From positions 1 to 32,860 of the IMG/VR virus record IMGVR_UViG_3300021960_000298: DNA of 32,860 bases; one strand, 5' to 3'. This document shows, piece by piece, positions 23,113-29,617 of the stretch. The DNA is from a virus. Position numbers and translations under genes: made by a program. Numbering within the stretch: position 1 is the stretch's first letter; every line of letters begins with the position of its first letter. The notes beneath the pieces are model-generated. The model did not search any database. It saw only the letters and a list, made by a program, of their open reading frames with translations, and had not been told where the DNA came from.

Positions 23113-24215
23113 TACTCAGTATATGTTTTAGTTGACTTAAGTCTCTCAAGTCGAGTGGTGAGTGTTGTAGTTTTCGTAACAAGACTTGCTCCAGCATCTT
23201 GAACTGATATAATAGGTCCTCCAGCGTTAGCTGCTGCGATCATCTTAGTACCTAAGTTTTGTAGTTCAGATAAAAGGTCTTTCAGTAATTTAACCGTATC
23301 GTCTCCTTTCAATACCGGTTGTGTGTTCTTCTCTCCTAATTGGATTCTAGGAGCGTTGATAGTAGTATTTGAAGTCCCTTCTATATATACATCAGTTGCT
23401 TTTAATCCTATTTGATTAACTGCTGTACCTAAAATACTATCTCGACCGTTTAGTACTACTCTATTAGTATTTGCTAGGAATTGACTTTGTTGATATAAAT
23501 CTACTCCTTCTGGTGAGAATAGAGCGAAAGTCTGGGAAGGTGTCAACTTGACTTGTTGGTTTGATGTTAAATACAGTGATGAGAAATCTTCATTTACATC
23601 CTCAGTAATCGTTGTGAATCCTTCATCAGTTGTAATTTGTCCGTTACTTAATATAGTGATTGGACTACCTTGCTCTCCTATCCAAGGAGTTTTACTTGGA
23701 ATACCTGTTGAGAACCTTAGTGACTGTCCTTGACGTCCTTCAAAGATAACATCTCCTTCGAAAGGTCTCATTGGGTTAACATCAGCTAGTTCTTGGAAAT
23801 CTTCCCCTAATTCGATATCTTGTTCTGTATTATCTGGAAATCCGTTATGGTGTGGGTGGTTCCATAGATTAACGATATCTAAATAATAGTTCTTAACGTT
23901 GTTAGTAGATTCATCTAGTAGTTCAGAAGGCGAGCTTACCACTAGTATAATTTCATTCTTTAACGGGATATGTTTAATATGTGACTGCAGAGGGAATGCG
24001 ATAGGTAGGTTTTGAGAGTTATTCTCATCAATATCTCTATTTAGTACTCTGTACTTTACTGCTCCAATAGAAGCCCACTTACCGTACCTTTCAAACTCTG
24101 GATGAGAATCATCTAAGATTACATCTACAACTCTAGCAGGTACTATGATTTCAGTACGAGCAACGTTTTTAGCGGTCTGCATTATAGACCTTAAGTTGTA
24201 GTTATATCCAGCCAT
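23112..24215 (-). CDS. Baseplate central spike protein, gp5-like without lysozyme
   Basis: The product is 367 residues. Residues 20-100 look like the OB-fold of T4 gp5 (I-I-V-P-A-R-V-V-D-V-I-L-D, P-L-x-S-H-I, K-N-E-I-I-L-V-V). Residues 153-170 hold E-G-D-V-I-F-E-G-R-Q-G-Q-S-L-R-F-S-T, a signature I link to T4-like spike proteins. A repetitive strand-rich part with short beta repeats follows (about 200-290), as expected of a beta-helix needle. The catalytic lysozyme domain that T4 gp5 carries between them is absent, so wall cleavage must come from another protein. The C-terminus is helical. Confidence 0.85.
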   Translation of the reverse strand: MAGYNYNLRSIMQTAKNVARTEIIVPARVVDVILDDSHPEFERYGKWASIGAVKYRVLNRDIDENNSQNLPIAFPLQSHIKHIPLKNEIILVVSSPSELLDESTNNVKNYYLDIVNLWNHPHHNGFPDNTEQDIELGEDFQELADVNPMRPFEGDVIFEGRQGQSLRFSTGIPSKTPWIGEQGSPITILSNGQITTDEGFTTITEDVNEDFSSLYLTSNQQVKLTPSQTFALFSPEGVDLYQQSQFLANTNRVVLNGRDSILGTAVNQIGLKATDVYIEGTSNTTINAPRIQLGEKNTQPVLKGDDTVKLLKDLLSELQNLGTKMIAAANAGGPIISVQDAGASLVTKTTTLTTRLERLKSTKTYTE

Positions 24216-24565
24216 TATTCTTCTTTCTTAGAATCTTCTTCAGCTTCCTCCATTTGCTCTAAGATTTGAGCAAGTTCTTCAGCACCTAATTCAAATCCAT
24301 CGCTGTCTCCGCTCTTAGATGCGTTCTCCATACGTTGTACAACAGCGAGCATATCGATTAGGTGTTTATCGTTCTTAACACCGATTTCTAAATAGTTAGC
24401 AATCATAGGAACAACAAGAGTAGCGTCTCCTATGTTTTCGATAAGAGGTTTAAGTTCTCCGATGAGAGTGTTGATCTGCTTTTCTTTCTTCTTAGAATTG
24501 CTGTAGATCTCTTCTAGTACGTCAGAGAAAGATTTTTGTTTAAAGAGTGTTTTATCTAACCCCAT
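24215..24565 (-). CDS. Conserved acidic helical phage protein
   Basis: The product is 116 residues. It starts M-G-L-D-K-T-L-F-K-Q-K-S-F-S-D-V and contains I-G-D-A-T-L-V-V-P-M-I-A-N-Y-L and an E-I-G-V-K-N-D-K-H-L segment, features I recall in an uncharacterised small protein of marine T4-like phages. The C-terminus is highly acidic. It lies between the late sigma factor and the spike gene. A link to late transcription (for example a gp33-like co-activator) is tempting because of position and size, but no sequence similarity supports it. A CTATTTATAA motif lies 10 bases before its ATG. Confidence 0.8.
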   Translation of the reverse strand: MGLDKTLFKQKSFSDVLEEIYSNSKKKEKQINTLIGELKPLIENIGDATLVVPMIANYLEIGVKNDKHLIDMLAVVQRMENASKSGDSDGFELGAEELAQILEQMEEAEEDSKKEE

Positions 24566-24575
24566 ACTTTTTCTT

Positions 24576-24585
24576 TTATAAATAG
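24576..24585 (-). promoter_or_regulatory. Late-promoter-like motif CTATTTATAA before structural block
   Basis: CTATTTATAA on the coding strand lies 10 bases upstream of ATG 24565 and 3 bases from the stop of the late sigma gene (24588). Its place at the entry to the structural block fits a late promoter. Confidence 0.55.
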
Positions 24586-24587
24586 AA

Positions 24588-25292
24588 TCAGTACTTTTTT
24601 AGGTCGATTAATCCTTTTTCGTAGTACATATTATACATGTCGTAAAACTCATCCTTAAGCACATTAATCACTCTAGTTAGATAAGGTGTCTCTGTCCCGG
24701 TCATTTCTCGAATGTATATATAGAGTGCTTTCTTTTTGAAAATATCTAAGTCGTTACGCTTTTCAAATAGAGTTAGTACAGCGTCTGCTATCTGTAAGTC
24801 GGATTGTTTGGTGAACATGTTATCTACCTTGTTTCTCATTTCAACAATGTACATATCGAAAAACTCTTTTAACTTCATTGCGTTAGGGTGTACCTCGGGA
24901 GTATTTAGATCATAACTACCTTCCCAAGCATCCATAGAGGTTTGCTGCTTAACTCTTTTATAGTTCTTGTTATTATAGTTAATTAAATGACGTTTTACAA
25001 TAGTTCCAAAGTACGAATATGCTTTAGCTCCTCTGGTGGGGTCAAACATATGTAGTTTCTCTTCTACTAACAAGGAAACGACCTCGAGTTTTAAATCCTC
25101 AAGATCGTCTACATCTGTATAGTAAAATTTAAATGTATGGATTATGTTTTCTGCTAGCTTATATAAAGGGAAATAAATCTGATCGGTAAATATCTTATCT
25201 CTAAATACGTGATCTTTTGAATTATTATAAGCTACGATTGCATCTTCTGTCTCTTGTGTGAAGTAATTATTCTTGCTCTTCTTTCTGCCCAT
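24588..25292 (-). CDS. Late-gene sigma factor, T4 gp55-like
   Basis: The product is 234 residues, a little longer than T4 gp55 (185). The sigma-70 region 2-like core runs from about 40 to 107: F-P-L-Y-K-L-A-E-N-I, then Y-Y-T-D-V-D-D-L-E-D-L-K-L-E, then M-F-D-P-T-R-G-A-K-A-Y-S-Y-F-G-T-I-V-K-R-H-L-I-N. The last segment matches the DNA-melting helix. No region 4 is visible, as in gp55, which recognises only a -10-type element. This fits the short CTATTTATAA motifs found before structural genes. The remainder is helical and charged. It overlaps the membrane-protein gene by 26 bases. Confidence 0.88.
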   Translation of the reverse strand: MGRKKSKNNYFTQETEDAIVAYNNSKDHVFRDKIFTDQIYFPLYKLAENIIHTFKFYYTDVDDLEDLKLEVVSLLVEEKLHMFDPTRGAKAYSYFGTIVKRHLINYNNKNYKRVKQQTSMDAWEGSYDLNTPEVHPNAMKLKEFFDMYIVEMRNKVDNMFTKQSDLQIADAVLTLFEKRNDLDIFKKKALYIYIREMTGTETPYLTRVINVLKDEFYDMYNMYYEKGLIDLKKY

Positions 25293-25566
25293 CGGTTACA
25301 TTGAGGTTAAACTCATCGAGCACTCCTTGAACCTCTTTTAATGTCTTAAAAAAGTAACCCACTTCGTCATCTGCTTCGAAGGCGCCACTTCCATCAACTT
25401 CCTGTAACCTTTTTGAGGACTCTCCAATAATGGTAGAAATGTTCTCGATATAATTTTGTTGATACTGTGCTATATCTTCGTATTTTTCAACTTTCCTCAT
25501 TAAATTCCAAGTAAAGTATCCGAATACAATCAGTAATATAGCGAAAATAATTGATAAAACCAACAT
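25267..25566 (-). CDS. Small membrane-anchored coiled-coil protein
   Basis: The product is 99 residues. One N-terminal transmembrane helix (about residues 2-23, L-V-L-S-I-I-F-A-I-L-L-I-V-F-G) is followed by a charged, probably coiled cytoplasmic or periplasmic domain that ends in Gln/Glu. There is no signal-peptidase site, so it is likely an anchored protein. A protein of this form commonly lies beside the sigma and HD genes in T4-like phages of marine hosts, as I recall. It could be lysis-related (spanin or holin partner) or a membrane-attachment factor. Neither is demonstrated. Confidence 0.8.
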   Translation of the reverse strand: MLVLSIIFAILLIVFGYFTWNLMRKVEKYEDIAQYQQNYIENISTIIGESSKRLQEVDGSGAFEADDEVGYFFKTLKEVQGVLDEFNLNVTDGQKEEQE

Positions 25567-25567
25567 T

Positions 25568-26302
25568 TTAAATATTTTTTATGAAATTAGTAAGACCTTC
25601 TGATGATTTTACTGACTGCCCATTGGAAGCTTTGGTCTTCTTAGTAGTTGGAGTAGTATTCCCACCGTTTTTCTTCCATATATCATACTCAACCTTGGAA
25701 GCCATGTAGTCTGCCATGTGTAGAACGTTAACGATATTGGTTCTCATACGAGAATCTGGGTTGTGACTAAAGAAATACGGTTTGTTCCCGTCGTCAAAGA
25801 TACCGTCATGCAGTTTTATACCTAAATACTCCTTATGAGACACTTGAATACCGAATTTCTGAAGTAAAAATAGGGATCTATCGGGGATCATCATGAAATC
25901 TAACTCAGGATTAGGTTTGTACATCTCATTTAACTTGTCTCTACGCCAATTATCAGTCTGCTCAAGGTATCCAGCATTATTTCCATCGCCGATCTTACCT
26001 AAATCATGGAAAAGTCCAGCAAAAACGAGTTCTTCTTGGGTAAAATCGATAGTACCGCCCATAGACTCCCAAAACTTCATCATTTTAACTGCAGTTTCAA
26101 CAACTCTATTGACATGGTCAACGTATCCACCAGCAAAAGCATTGTGGTACCAAGATTTACCACTAGCAGGCGACATAACATAGTTCTCTCCTAAGGATTC
26201 TACCATTGAGATTACTTGATTCTTACGATCTCCGGTGATAGATTGGTTGATAATAGCTAAATGCTTGTTATATCCCTCTAAAATCTGTTCAGCAGTAAGC
26301 AT
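25568..26302 (-). CDS. HD-domain metal-dependent phosphohydrolase
   Basis: The product is 244 residues. The HD signature is complete: His53 and His63 in W-Y-H-N-A-F-A-G-G-Y-V-D-H, H99-D100 in L-F-H-D-L-G-K-I-G, K-L-H-D-G (163-167) and H195-x2-D198 in H-M-A-D-Y-M. Such domains hydrolyse phosphoester bonds of nucleotides or cyclic nucleotides using two metals. Targets here could be a signalling nucleotide made by an anti-phage system or a dNTP pool. The last 40 residues are Lys/Thr/Ser-rich and probably disordered. The gene starts three bases after the stop of the small helical gene upstream and lies one base before the membrane-protein gene. Confidence 0.88.
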   Translation of the reverse strand: MLTAEQILEGYNKHLAIINQSITGDRKNQVISMVESLGENYVMSPASGKSWYHNAFAGGYVDHVNRVVETAVKMMKFWESMGGTIDFTQEELVFAGLFHDLGKIGDGNNAGYLEQTDNWRRDKLNEMYKPNPELDFMMIPDRSLFLLQKFGIQVSHKEYLGIKLHDGIFDDGNKPYFFSHNPDSRMRTNIVNVLHMADYMASKVEYDIWKKNGGNTTPTTKKTKASNGQSVKSSEGLTNFIKNI

Positions 26303-26305
26303 AGG

Positions 26306-26473
26306 CTAAACTTCACGGTTAATCATTGTTTGTAAATCACTAAGCAATGCTTTCGCATTCTCTAATTGACCGAAAACTTGTTGCCGGTCGTTTAAAGATA
26401 CTGCTCTATCTATATTATTCACAATAGACTCCAAACGAGTAACTTTATTTTGATAAATTTCTTTATTCCTCAT
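26306..26473 (-). CDS. Small helical protein (55 residues)
   Basis: ATG 26473 opens 55 codons starting M-R-N-K-E-I-Y-Q-N-K-V-T-R-L-E-S. The product is two amphipathic helices separated by a turn at S-L-N-D-R-Q. I recall small proteins with this start and shape beside the HD gene in cyanophage-like T4 relatives. It lies three bases before the HD gene, forming the head of the operon that also carries the sigma factor. The function is unknown. Confidence 0.75.
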   Translation of the reverse strand: MRNKEIYQNKVTRLESIVNNIDRAVSLNDRQQVFGQLENAKALLSDLQTMINREV

Positions 26474-26597
26474 AATTGTAACTAAGTATTAGTATTTAAT
26501 ATTTAAATTATATGTAAAGTATTATAATTACTTGGATACTATTCTTTTTATATTATATAACATATAGAAGATATATAAAATATCTCAAAGAAGCAAC
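26474..26597 (-). promoter_or_regulatory. AT-rich leader with a weak early-type promoter
   Basis: This gap of 124 bases is extremely AT-rich. A GTTGC element (TTG at 26596-26594) is followed after 20 bases by TATCTTCT (26573-26566), a poor match to the TATATTTA box at the correct spacing. It may drive the operon with the HD hydrolase and late sigma factor, with a leader of about 90 bases. No small ORF or hairpin stands out. Confidence 0.35.
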
Positions 26598-26957
26598 TTA
26601 TTTAAGTATATTTTCTTTCTTTTTATTTTTCCACCGTGCTTTATACTTCTGATCCACGTAATAAACTTTTAAGTCCGCTTGATACTGATAGCTTGTAAAG
26701 TACATTGTAAAATCTGCTTCATATGAGTTTTTAGTAAACAGCCAAAAGCAATTATCATCTCGAAGCTCGTATTTTTTATCGGTAATGTACACAAGTACAT
26801 CTGCTTGGTACTCATACGGTACTTCACAAACAATTAAATCTGCTTGATAAGGAAAATCTACCTCTCTTACAATTTGAGCAGAAAGGGGTAGGGATAGTAG
26901 GTATAGTAAAACGAATTTACCACGCGCCGCGAGCGCGCAAAAGTATGACACGCGCAT
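26598..26957 (-). CDS. Secreted tandem-repeat protein, DUF6150-like
   Basis: The product is 119 residues from ATG 26957; a longer frame would overlap the upstream gene by 50 bases. Residues 1-27 look like a signal peptide: Arg and Lys before a hydrophobic core V-L-L-Y-L-L-S-L-P-L-S-A, then Gln. The mature part is tandem short repeats with consensus Y-x-A-D-x-x-V-Y (YQADLIV, YQADVLVY, YEADFTMY, YQADLKVY), ending in a basic tail. I recognise this pattern as DUF6150, a family of small secreted proteins in Bacteroidota. The function is unknown. Its presence suggests a gene acquired from a host. The first codons contain an unusually GC-rich segment. Confidence 0.8.
   Translation of the reverse strand: MRVSYFCALAARGKFVLLYLLSLPLSAQIVREVDFPYQADLIVCEVPYEYQADVLVYITDKKYELRDDNCFWLFTKNSYEADFTMYFTSYQYQADLKVYYVDQKYKARWKNKKKENILK
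26918..26942 (-). repeat. GC-rich hairpin in the start of the secreted-protein gene
   Basis: In an otherwise AT-rich genome, the segment from the second half of the signal-peptide leader contains the inverted repeat CGCGC-TCGCG-GCGCG. On the RNA it could form a 5-base-pair GC stem with a 5-base loop about 20 bases after the start codon. It could slow translation or be a relic of the insertion event. Confidence 0.5.
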
Positions 26958-26958
26958 A

Positions 26959-27582
26959 TTAGTAATAGGTTGGTTCTCCACGTTTAAAATCTTTAGCCAA
27001 CATTTCAATAGTTTTTATTGCTTTCTCAAGAGTTACATCAAAGAACTCTCTCGAAGATCCTTGATCAGTACCTCGTCTAAATTCAGATAGGTAGCGGTGT
27101 ACGCTATTTTCTATCATATAATCATTCTCTACCGGTAGTGCATAGGATAGTTTCCATTCAGAAACCACTCCAGCATTATTAATCTGCTCTAGGCGTTTTT
27201 GAGGATTTACTGCTTTTCCGATCTTTACGAAATCAAAAGCCGGGTTAGTTAATACGTAAACGAACTTGCCTTTAGAGTGGTACTGTTTGAACTTCTTAAG
27301 ATCTGCCGTTATCTTGCCGTACAAATATTTCCAGGTAAAAGTACCGGTCTCTGGAAGATACGGCATCTCGATCTCTATACGGTAGTCGCTATTGATCATC
27401 TTAGAGACCTGATCTGGAGAGTACTGTCTAAACTTATAGAGCATCTCTCTGTAATTATCTATCCATGTGATATGATTGTCGTGTAAGAGCGTATCTGGGT
27501 AATCAGAAGAGTAATCAAAGAGAGTAATGAGAGACTCAGATTCATACTCTAAAGCTTCTTCTAAAGATATATTCTTAAACAT
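26959..27582 (-). CDS. GIY-YIG-family T5orf172-domain protein
   Basis: The product is 207 residues. Residues about 105-195 match the T5orf172/MUG113 branch of the GIY-YIG superfamily: G-K-F-V-Y-V-L-T-N-P (105-114), V-K-I-G-K (119-123), R130-L-E-Q-I-N, Glu158 in I-E-N-S-V-H, and R-E-F-F-D (178-182). The first 100 residues are a helical, acidic part without a known domain. Proteins of this group occur in phages and mobile elements. Nuclease activity is assumed from the fold, not shown. It is two bases from the membrane-protein gene upstream and one from the secreted-protein gene downstream. Confidence 0.85.
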   Translation of the reverse strand: MFKNISLEEALEYESESLITLFDYSSDYPDTLLHDNHITWIDNYREMLYKFRQYSPDQVSKMINSDYRIEIEMPYLPETGTFTWKYLYGKITADLKKFKQYHSKGKFVYVLTNPAFDFVKIGKAVNPQKRLEQINNAGVVSEWKLSYALPVENDYMIENSVHRYLSEFRRGTDQGSSREFFDVTLEKAIKTIEMLAKDFKRGEPTYY

Positions 27583-27584
27583 AA

Positions 27585-27776
27585 TTAATCACCTAAAAGA
27601 GTTTTAACAAAATTGTAGATAAATACTATTAGAGCTATAGGCCATAAAATAGTAGTAATAACTCTTTCCCAAATAGTAAATCTATTAGCTTCATCTTGGA
27701 TGTAATTGATAAGTATATCAAATAAGAAATTACAAGCAACACCTATAAAGATGTAAGTAAAAATTGTAGAAATCAT
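27585..27776 (-). CDS. Small two-helix membrane protein
   Basis: The product is 63 residues with two hydrophobic helices (about 4-25 and 40-58) separated by a charged loop with Q-D-E-A-N-R-F-T-I-W-E-R. The C-terminus is short and mixed. No signal peptide or lytic motif is visible. A holin-like role is possible from size and topology, but so is any small membrane effector. It has its own early-type promoter (27796-27826), so it is probably expressed early, together with the T5orf172 gene that follows. Confidence 0.75.
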   Translation of the reverse strand: MISTIFTYIFIGVACNFLFDILINYIQDEANRFTIWERVITTILWPIALIVFIYNFVKTLLGD

Positions 27777-27795
27777 AACCGTTTTATTTAATACT

Positions 27796-27826
27796 TAAAT
27801 ATACGAATTAAAAATCATATATGCAA
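27796..27826 (-). promoter_or_regulatory. Early-type promoter (TTG-N20-TATATTTA)
   Basis: TTG (27826-27824), 20 bases, then TATATTTA (27803-27796) on the coding strand, 19 bases before the ATG at 27776. The -35 side lies in the last codons of the upstream gene (27808). The dyad is incomplete on the right side (TTTAAG instead of TACGAA). Confidence 0.65.
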
Positions 27827-28248
27827 CTTTCATCTAAAGAAAGTTTAGTGAATATAGACTGGATCTTAGCACACTTCTCATACTCTTCTAATTCTTCAAA
27901 GTAAGAACGTAGTGATATAAGAGCGTAAGAAGATTCGGGTACTTCAAACCTTTTAGCTTCGGCTATGAAATCATTATCATTCTCATCGAATCTCTCTAAG
28001 AAATGATATAGTCTATTGAAGTACTTACTCTTAACCTTCTCCTCTACTCTCTCAAATTCCTCCTTATAGTGACGGGTATACATCTCTCTTACGATATAGA
28101 AGTTCTCTACTCCTCGTATAACTGATCCGAATAGTAGGTAGGGATGCTCAAGGTAATCTTTTAGTGAATCAATCATACCTGCTCTTTCGAGATCCTCTCC
28201 ATCGGAGTAGTCAAACATATCAAAGAAAGTAGGGTCTAATGGTTTCAT
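27808..28248 (-). CDS. Hypothetical helical acidic protein
   Basis: The product is 146 residues and mostly alpha-helical, with many Glu, Tyr and Arg residues. It starts M-K-P-L-D-P-T-F-F-D-M-F-D-Y and has no membrane segment, signal peptide or Cys cluster. The first base of its coding strand is two bases from a CTATTTATAG motif, so it may be a late-transcribed leaderless message, and it faces the plus-strand gene across a divergent region. No family is recognised. Confidence 0.75.
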   Translation of the reverse strand: MKPLDPTFFDMFDYSDGEDLERAGMIDSLKDYLEHPYLLFGSVIRGVENFYIVREMYTRHYKEEFERVEEKVKSKYFNRLYHFLERFDENDNDFIAEAKRFEVPESSYALISLRSYFEELEEYEKCAKIQSIFTKLSLDESCIYDF

Positions 28249-28250
28249 AA

Positions 28251-28260
28251 CTATAAATAG
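28251..28260 (-). promoter_or_regulatory. Late-promoter-like motif CTATTTATAG
   Basis: CTATTTATAG followed by TT and then ATG 28248 on the coding strand. The spacing matches the site at 22354-22363, so both genes would have almost no leader. Confidence 0.45.
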
Positions 28261-28347
28261 AGAGTAAACATACTCTTTATATATAAATATATACCTATAT
28301 ACTTTCCTATATAGAAAAATCCGTCAAAATTTTTTCCTCACTATTTC

Positions 28348-28378
28348 TTGTCTCTTACCCAAAAAGTTCTTATATTAT
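28348..28378 (+). promoter_or_regulatory. Plus-strand promoter, early type (TTG-N20-TATATTAT)
   Basis: On the plus strand TTG (28348-28350), exactly 20 bases ending AGTTCT, then TATATTAT (28371-28378). The spacing and AGTTC context match the minus-strand promoters, with two mismatches in the last three bases of the -7 box. It would transcribe the only plus-strand gene after a leader of about 45 bases. Confidence 0.6.
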
Positions 28379-28429
28379 TTTTATAGGTGATTTGGTACCG
28401 AACGTTCTTTGACATTTAAAAACATTATT

Positions 28430-28807
28430 ATGGAAATAACATCATTTATTTTAGGTGTGTGTGCTGTCATCATTATATTGATGGTTGCGGGCACGTCTGT
28501 GAACTACATGACAATCAAAGTCCTTAGAAAGGATATTGACAATTTAGACATGGCTTCAAGCCATTCATTTGAAGATACCTATAGACAACTTGAGAAACTT
28601 CAACAAGAAGTATACTCTCGAATTGATACTGTTGAACAAAATACCGTTCGACATACCGACTCAAGAGCCGATAAACTGGGGAATAAGTTAGATGAATTAG
28701 ATAATAGGCTTATGGGTGAGATTTCATTACTACTGCAAGATATGCGATCTTTACGTCAAGAGATTAGCAGAGTAGAAAAAAGTTATAAAGAAAAGATCAA
28801 TTATTAA
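28430..28807 (+). CDS. Membrane-anchored coiled-coil protein, sole plus-strand gene
   Basis: The product is 125 residues from ATG 28430; a TTG at 28409 would add seven residues but is less likely. A transmembrane helix (about 4-27, rich in I/L/V) is followed by a long, highly charged coiled coil with heptad character (L-E-K-L-Q-Q-E-V, L-G-N-K-L-D-E-L-D-N-R-L, L-L-Q-D-M-R-S-L-R-Q-E-I). It has no signal-peptidase site. Possible roles are superinfection exclusion, a spanin-like protein or host-membrane remodelling. None is proven. It is the only gene in the window on the opposite strand. Confidence 0.82.
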   Translation: MEITSFILGVCAVIIILMVAGTSVNYMTIKVLRKDIDNLDMASSHSFEDTYRQLEKLQQEVYSRIDTVEQNTVRHTDSRADKLGNKLDELDNRLMGEISLLLQDMRSLRQEISRVEKSYKEKINY

Positions 28808-29030
28808 TTAACTAGAGAGCTAGTAGGTACCAATTTCTCTTTAAATATATCCATATATATCCCCTATATTCAAAATCTCATCAGAAATATGCAACCTAGT
28901 ATGGCTCAGCTAACCGTTGAGAAAACCGTCTAGTGAAATTTACTGGTAGTTTTCTGTCACAGTGCTATCACCTTGACGTCACCTTGCTATCTAGATGACC
29001 GATCTAGAAAACCGTTTCTATACATAAGAA
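28808..29030. other. Intergenic region between convergent genes, unexplained
   Basis: About 220 bases without a convincing ORF. A weak hairpin (ACTAG-AGAG-CTAGT, 28811-28824) follows the plus-strand stop. From 28900 the base composition becomes more balanced and there are short direct repeats (CACCTTG, TGCTATC and GAAAACCGT twice each) plus a perfect inverted repeat CTAGAT-GACCG-ATCTAG near 28990-29010. No tRNA shape is seen. It could be a terminator zone or a structured RNA. Confidence 0.4.
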
Positions 29031-29031
29031 A

Positions 29032-29047
29032 AGGGCCCGAAGGCCCT
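29032..29047 (-). terminator. Rho-independent terminator with UUCG loop
   Basis: On the minus strand AGGGCC-TTCG-GGCCCT makes a 6-base-pair stem closed by a UUCG tetraloop and is followed by TTTTCTT. It lies 27 bases after the stop of the cysteine-protease-like gene and should end the early operon. The plus strand lacks a U tract after it. Confidence 0.88.
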
Positions 29048-29073
29048 ATCTCTATATACCATGTATCTCTATC

Positions 29074-29589
29074 TTAGAAGAGTTTAAGCTGCGGATCTAC
29101 CGTCTCTTCTATCACTCGATAAGCACTCTGGACCTTTCTGGTAGGTCTGAACTCCTCACCTTGATTATCAATCAGTACACCATCCTTGATTGTGAAAGCG
29201 TGATTAGCTACCAAGACGATGAAAGTCCCTCTGGCGTTATCTTTGATAAAGCTCTTCACTGTCTTCTGACGATCGATCAACTCACCGTACAGCTTGTAAG
29301 TATTCTTGATCTTATTCTTAGGCAGCTTCTCGAACTTAACCTTCACCTGACCGAACTCCTGAAGCTTACCTTCTAGCTCTAACATAGTAGAGTCTACAAA
29401 CATAGTACCCTGACCGTCCTGACGTTTGAAAGTCTCCTTAACAAAGCCGTGAGCTGCATCGTAAGATGATCCAGAAGCAGATGCTACTGCTCTAACAAAA
29501 CAATCGTTCTTCTCATTCTTAGCCTTTACAGACTCGCTGTAGTTAGCGATAACTTGAGAAGCATACTGATAATCTAAAACCTTTGACAT
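29074..29589 (-). CDS. Papain/C39-like cysteine-protease-fold protein
   Basis: The product is 171 residues. A possible catalytic triad is visible in the usual order: Cys30 in N-D-C-F-V-R-A (29-34), His130 in V-A-N-H-A-F, and Asp141/Asn142 in L-I-D-N-Q-G. Arg/Ala-rich helices follow the Cys as in papain-like folds. There is no signal peptide, so the enzyme would act in the cytoplasm. Substrates could be host or phage proteins. The N-terminus is helical and charged. The fold is inferred from spacing only. It has its own early-type promoter and the UUCG terminator, so it forms a single-gene unit. Confidence 0.7.
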   Translation of the reverse strand: MSKVLDYQYASQVIANYSESVKAKNEKNDCFVRAVASASGSSYDAAHGFVKETFKRQDGQGTMFVDSTMLELEGKLQEFGQVKVKFEKLPKNKIKNTYKLYGELIDRQKTVKSFIKDNARGTFIVLVANHAFTIKDGVLIDNQGEEFRPTRKVQSAYRVIEETVDPQLKLF

Positions 29590-29617
29590 AACCTTTATTT
29601 CTTTCTTTATTACTACG

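Noticed and set aside
22751-23131. Plus-strand ORF of 126 residues
   Set aside because: Fully antisense to the well-packed 248-residue gene and without an early- or late-type promoter on the plus strand.
4888-24586. Plus-strand T4-type late boxes (TATAAATA-like) driving antisense RNA
   Set aside because: All copies sit close to minus-strand start codons and no plus-strand genes follow, so a sense role is more likely; antisense use cannot be excluded by sequence alone.
28900-29030. tRNA gene
   Set aside because: The segment has short stems but no cloverleaf, T-loop motif or acceptor pairing could be found. I saw no tRNA elsewhere in the window.
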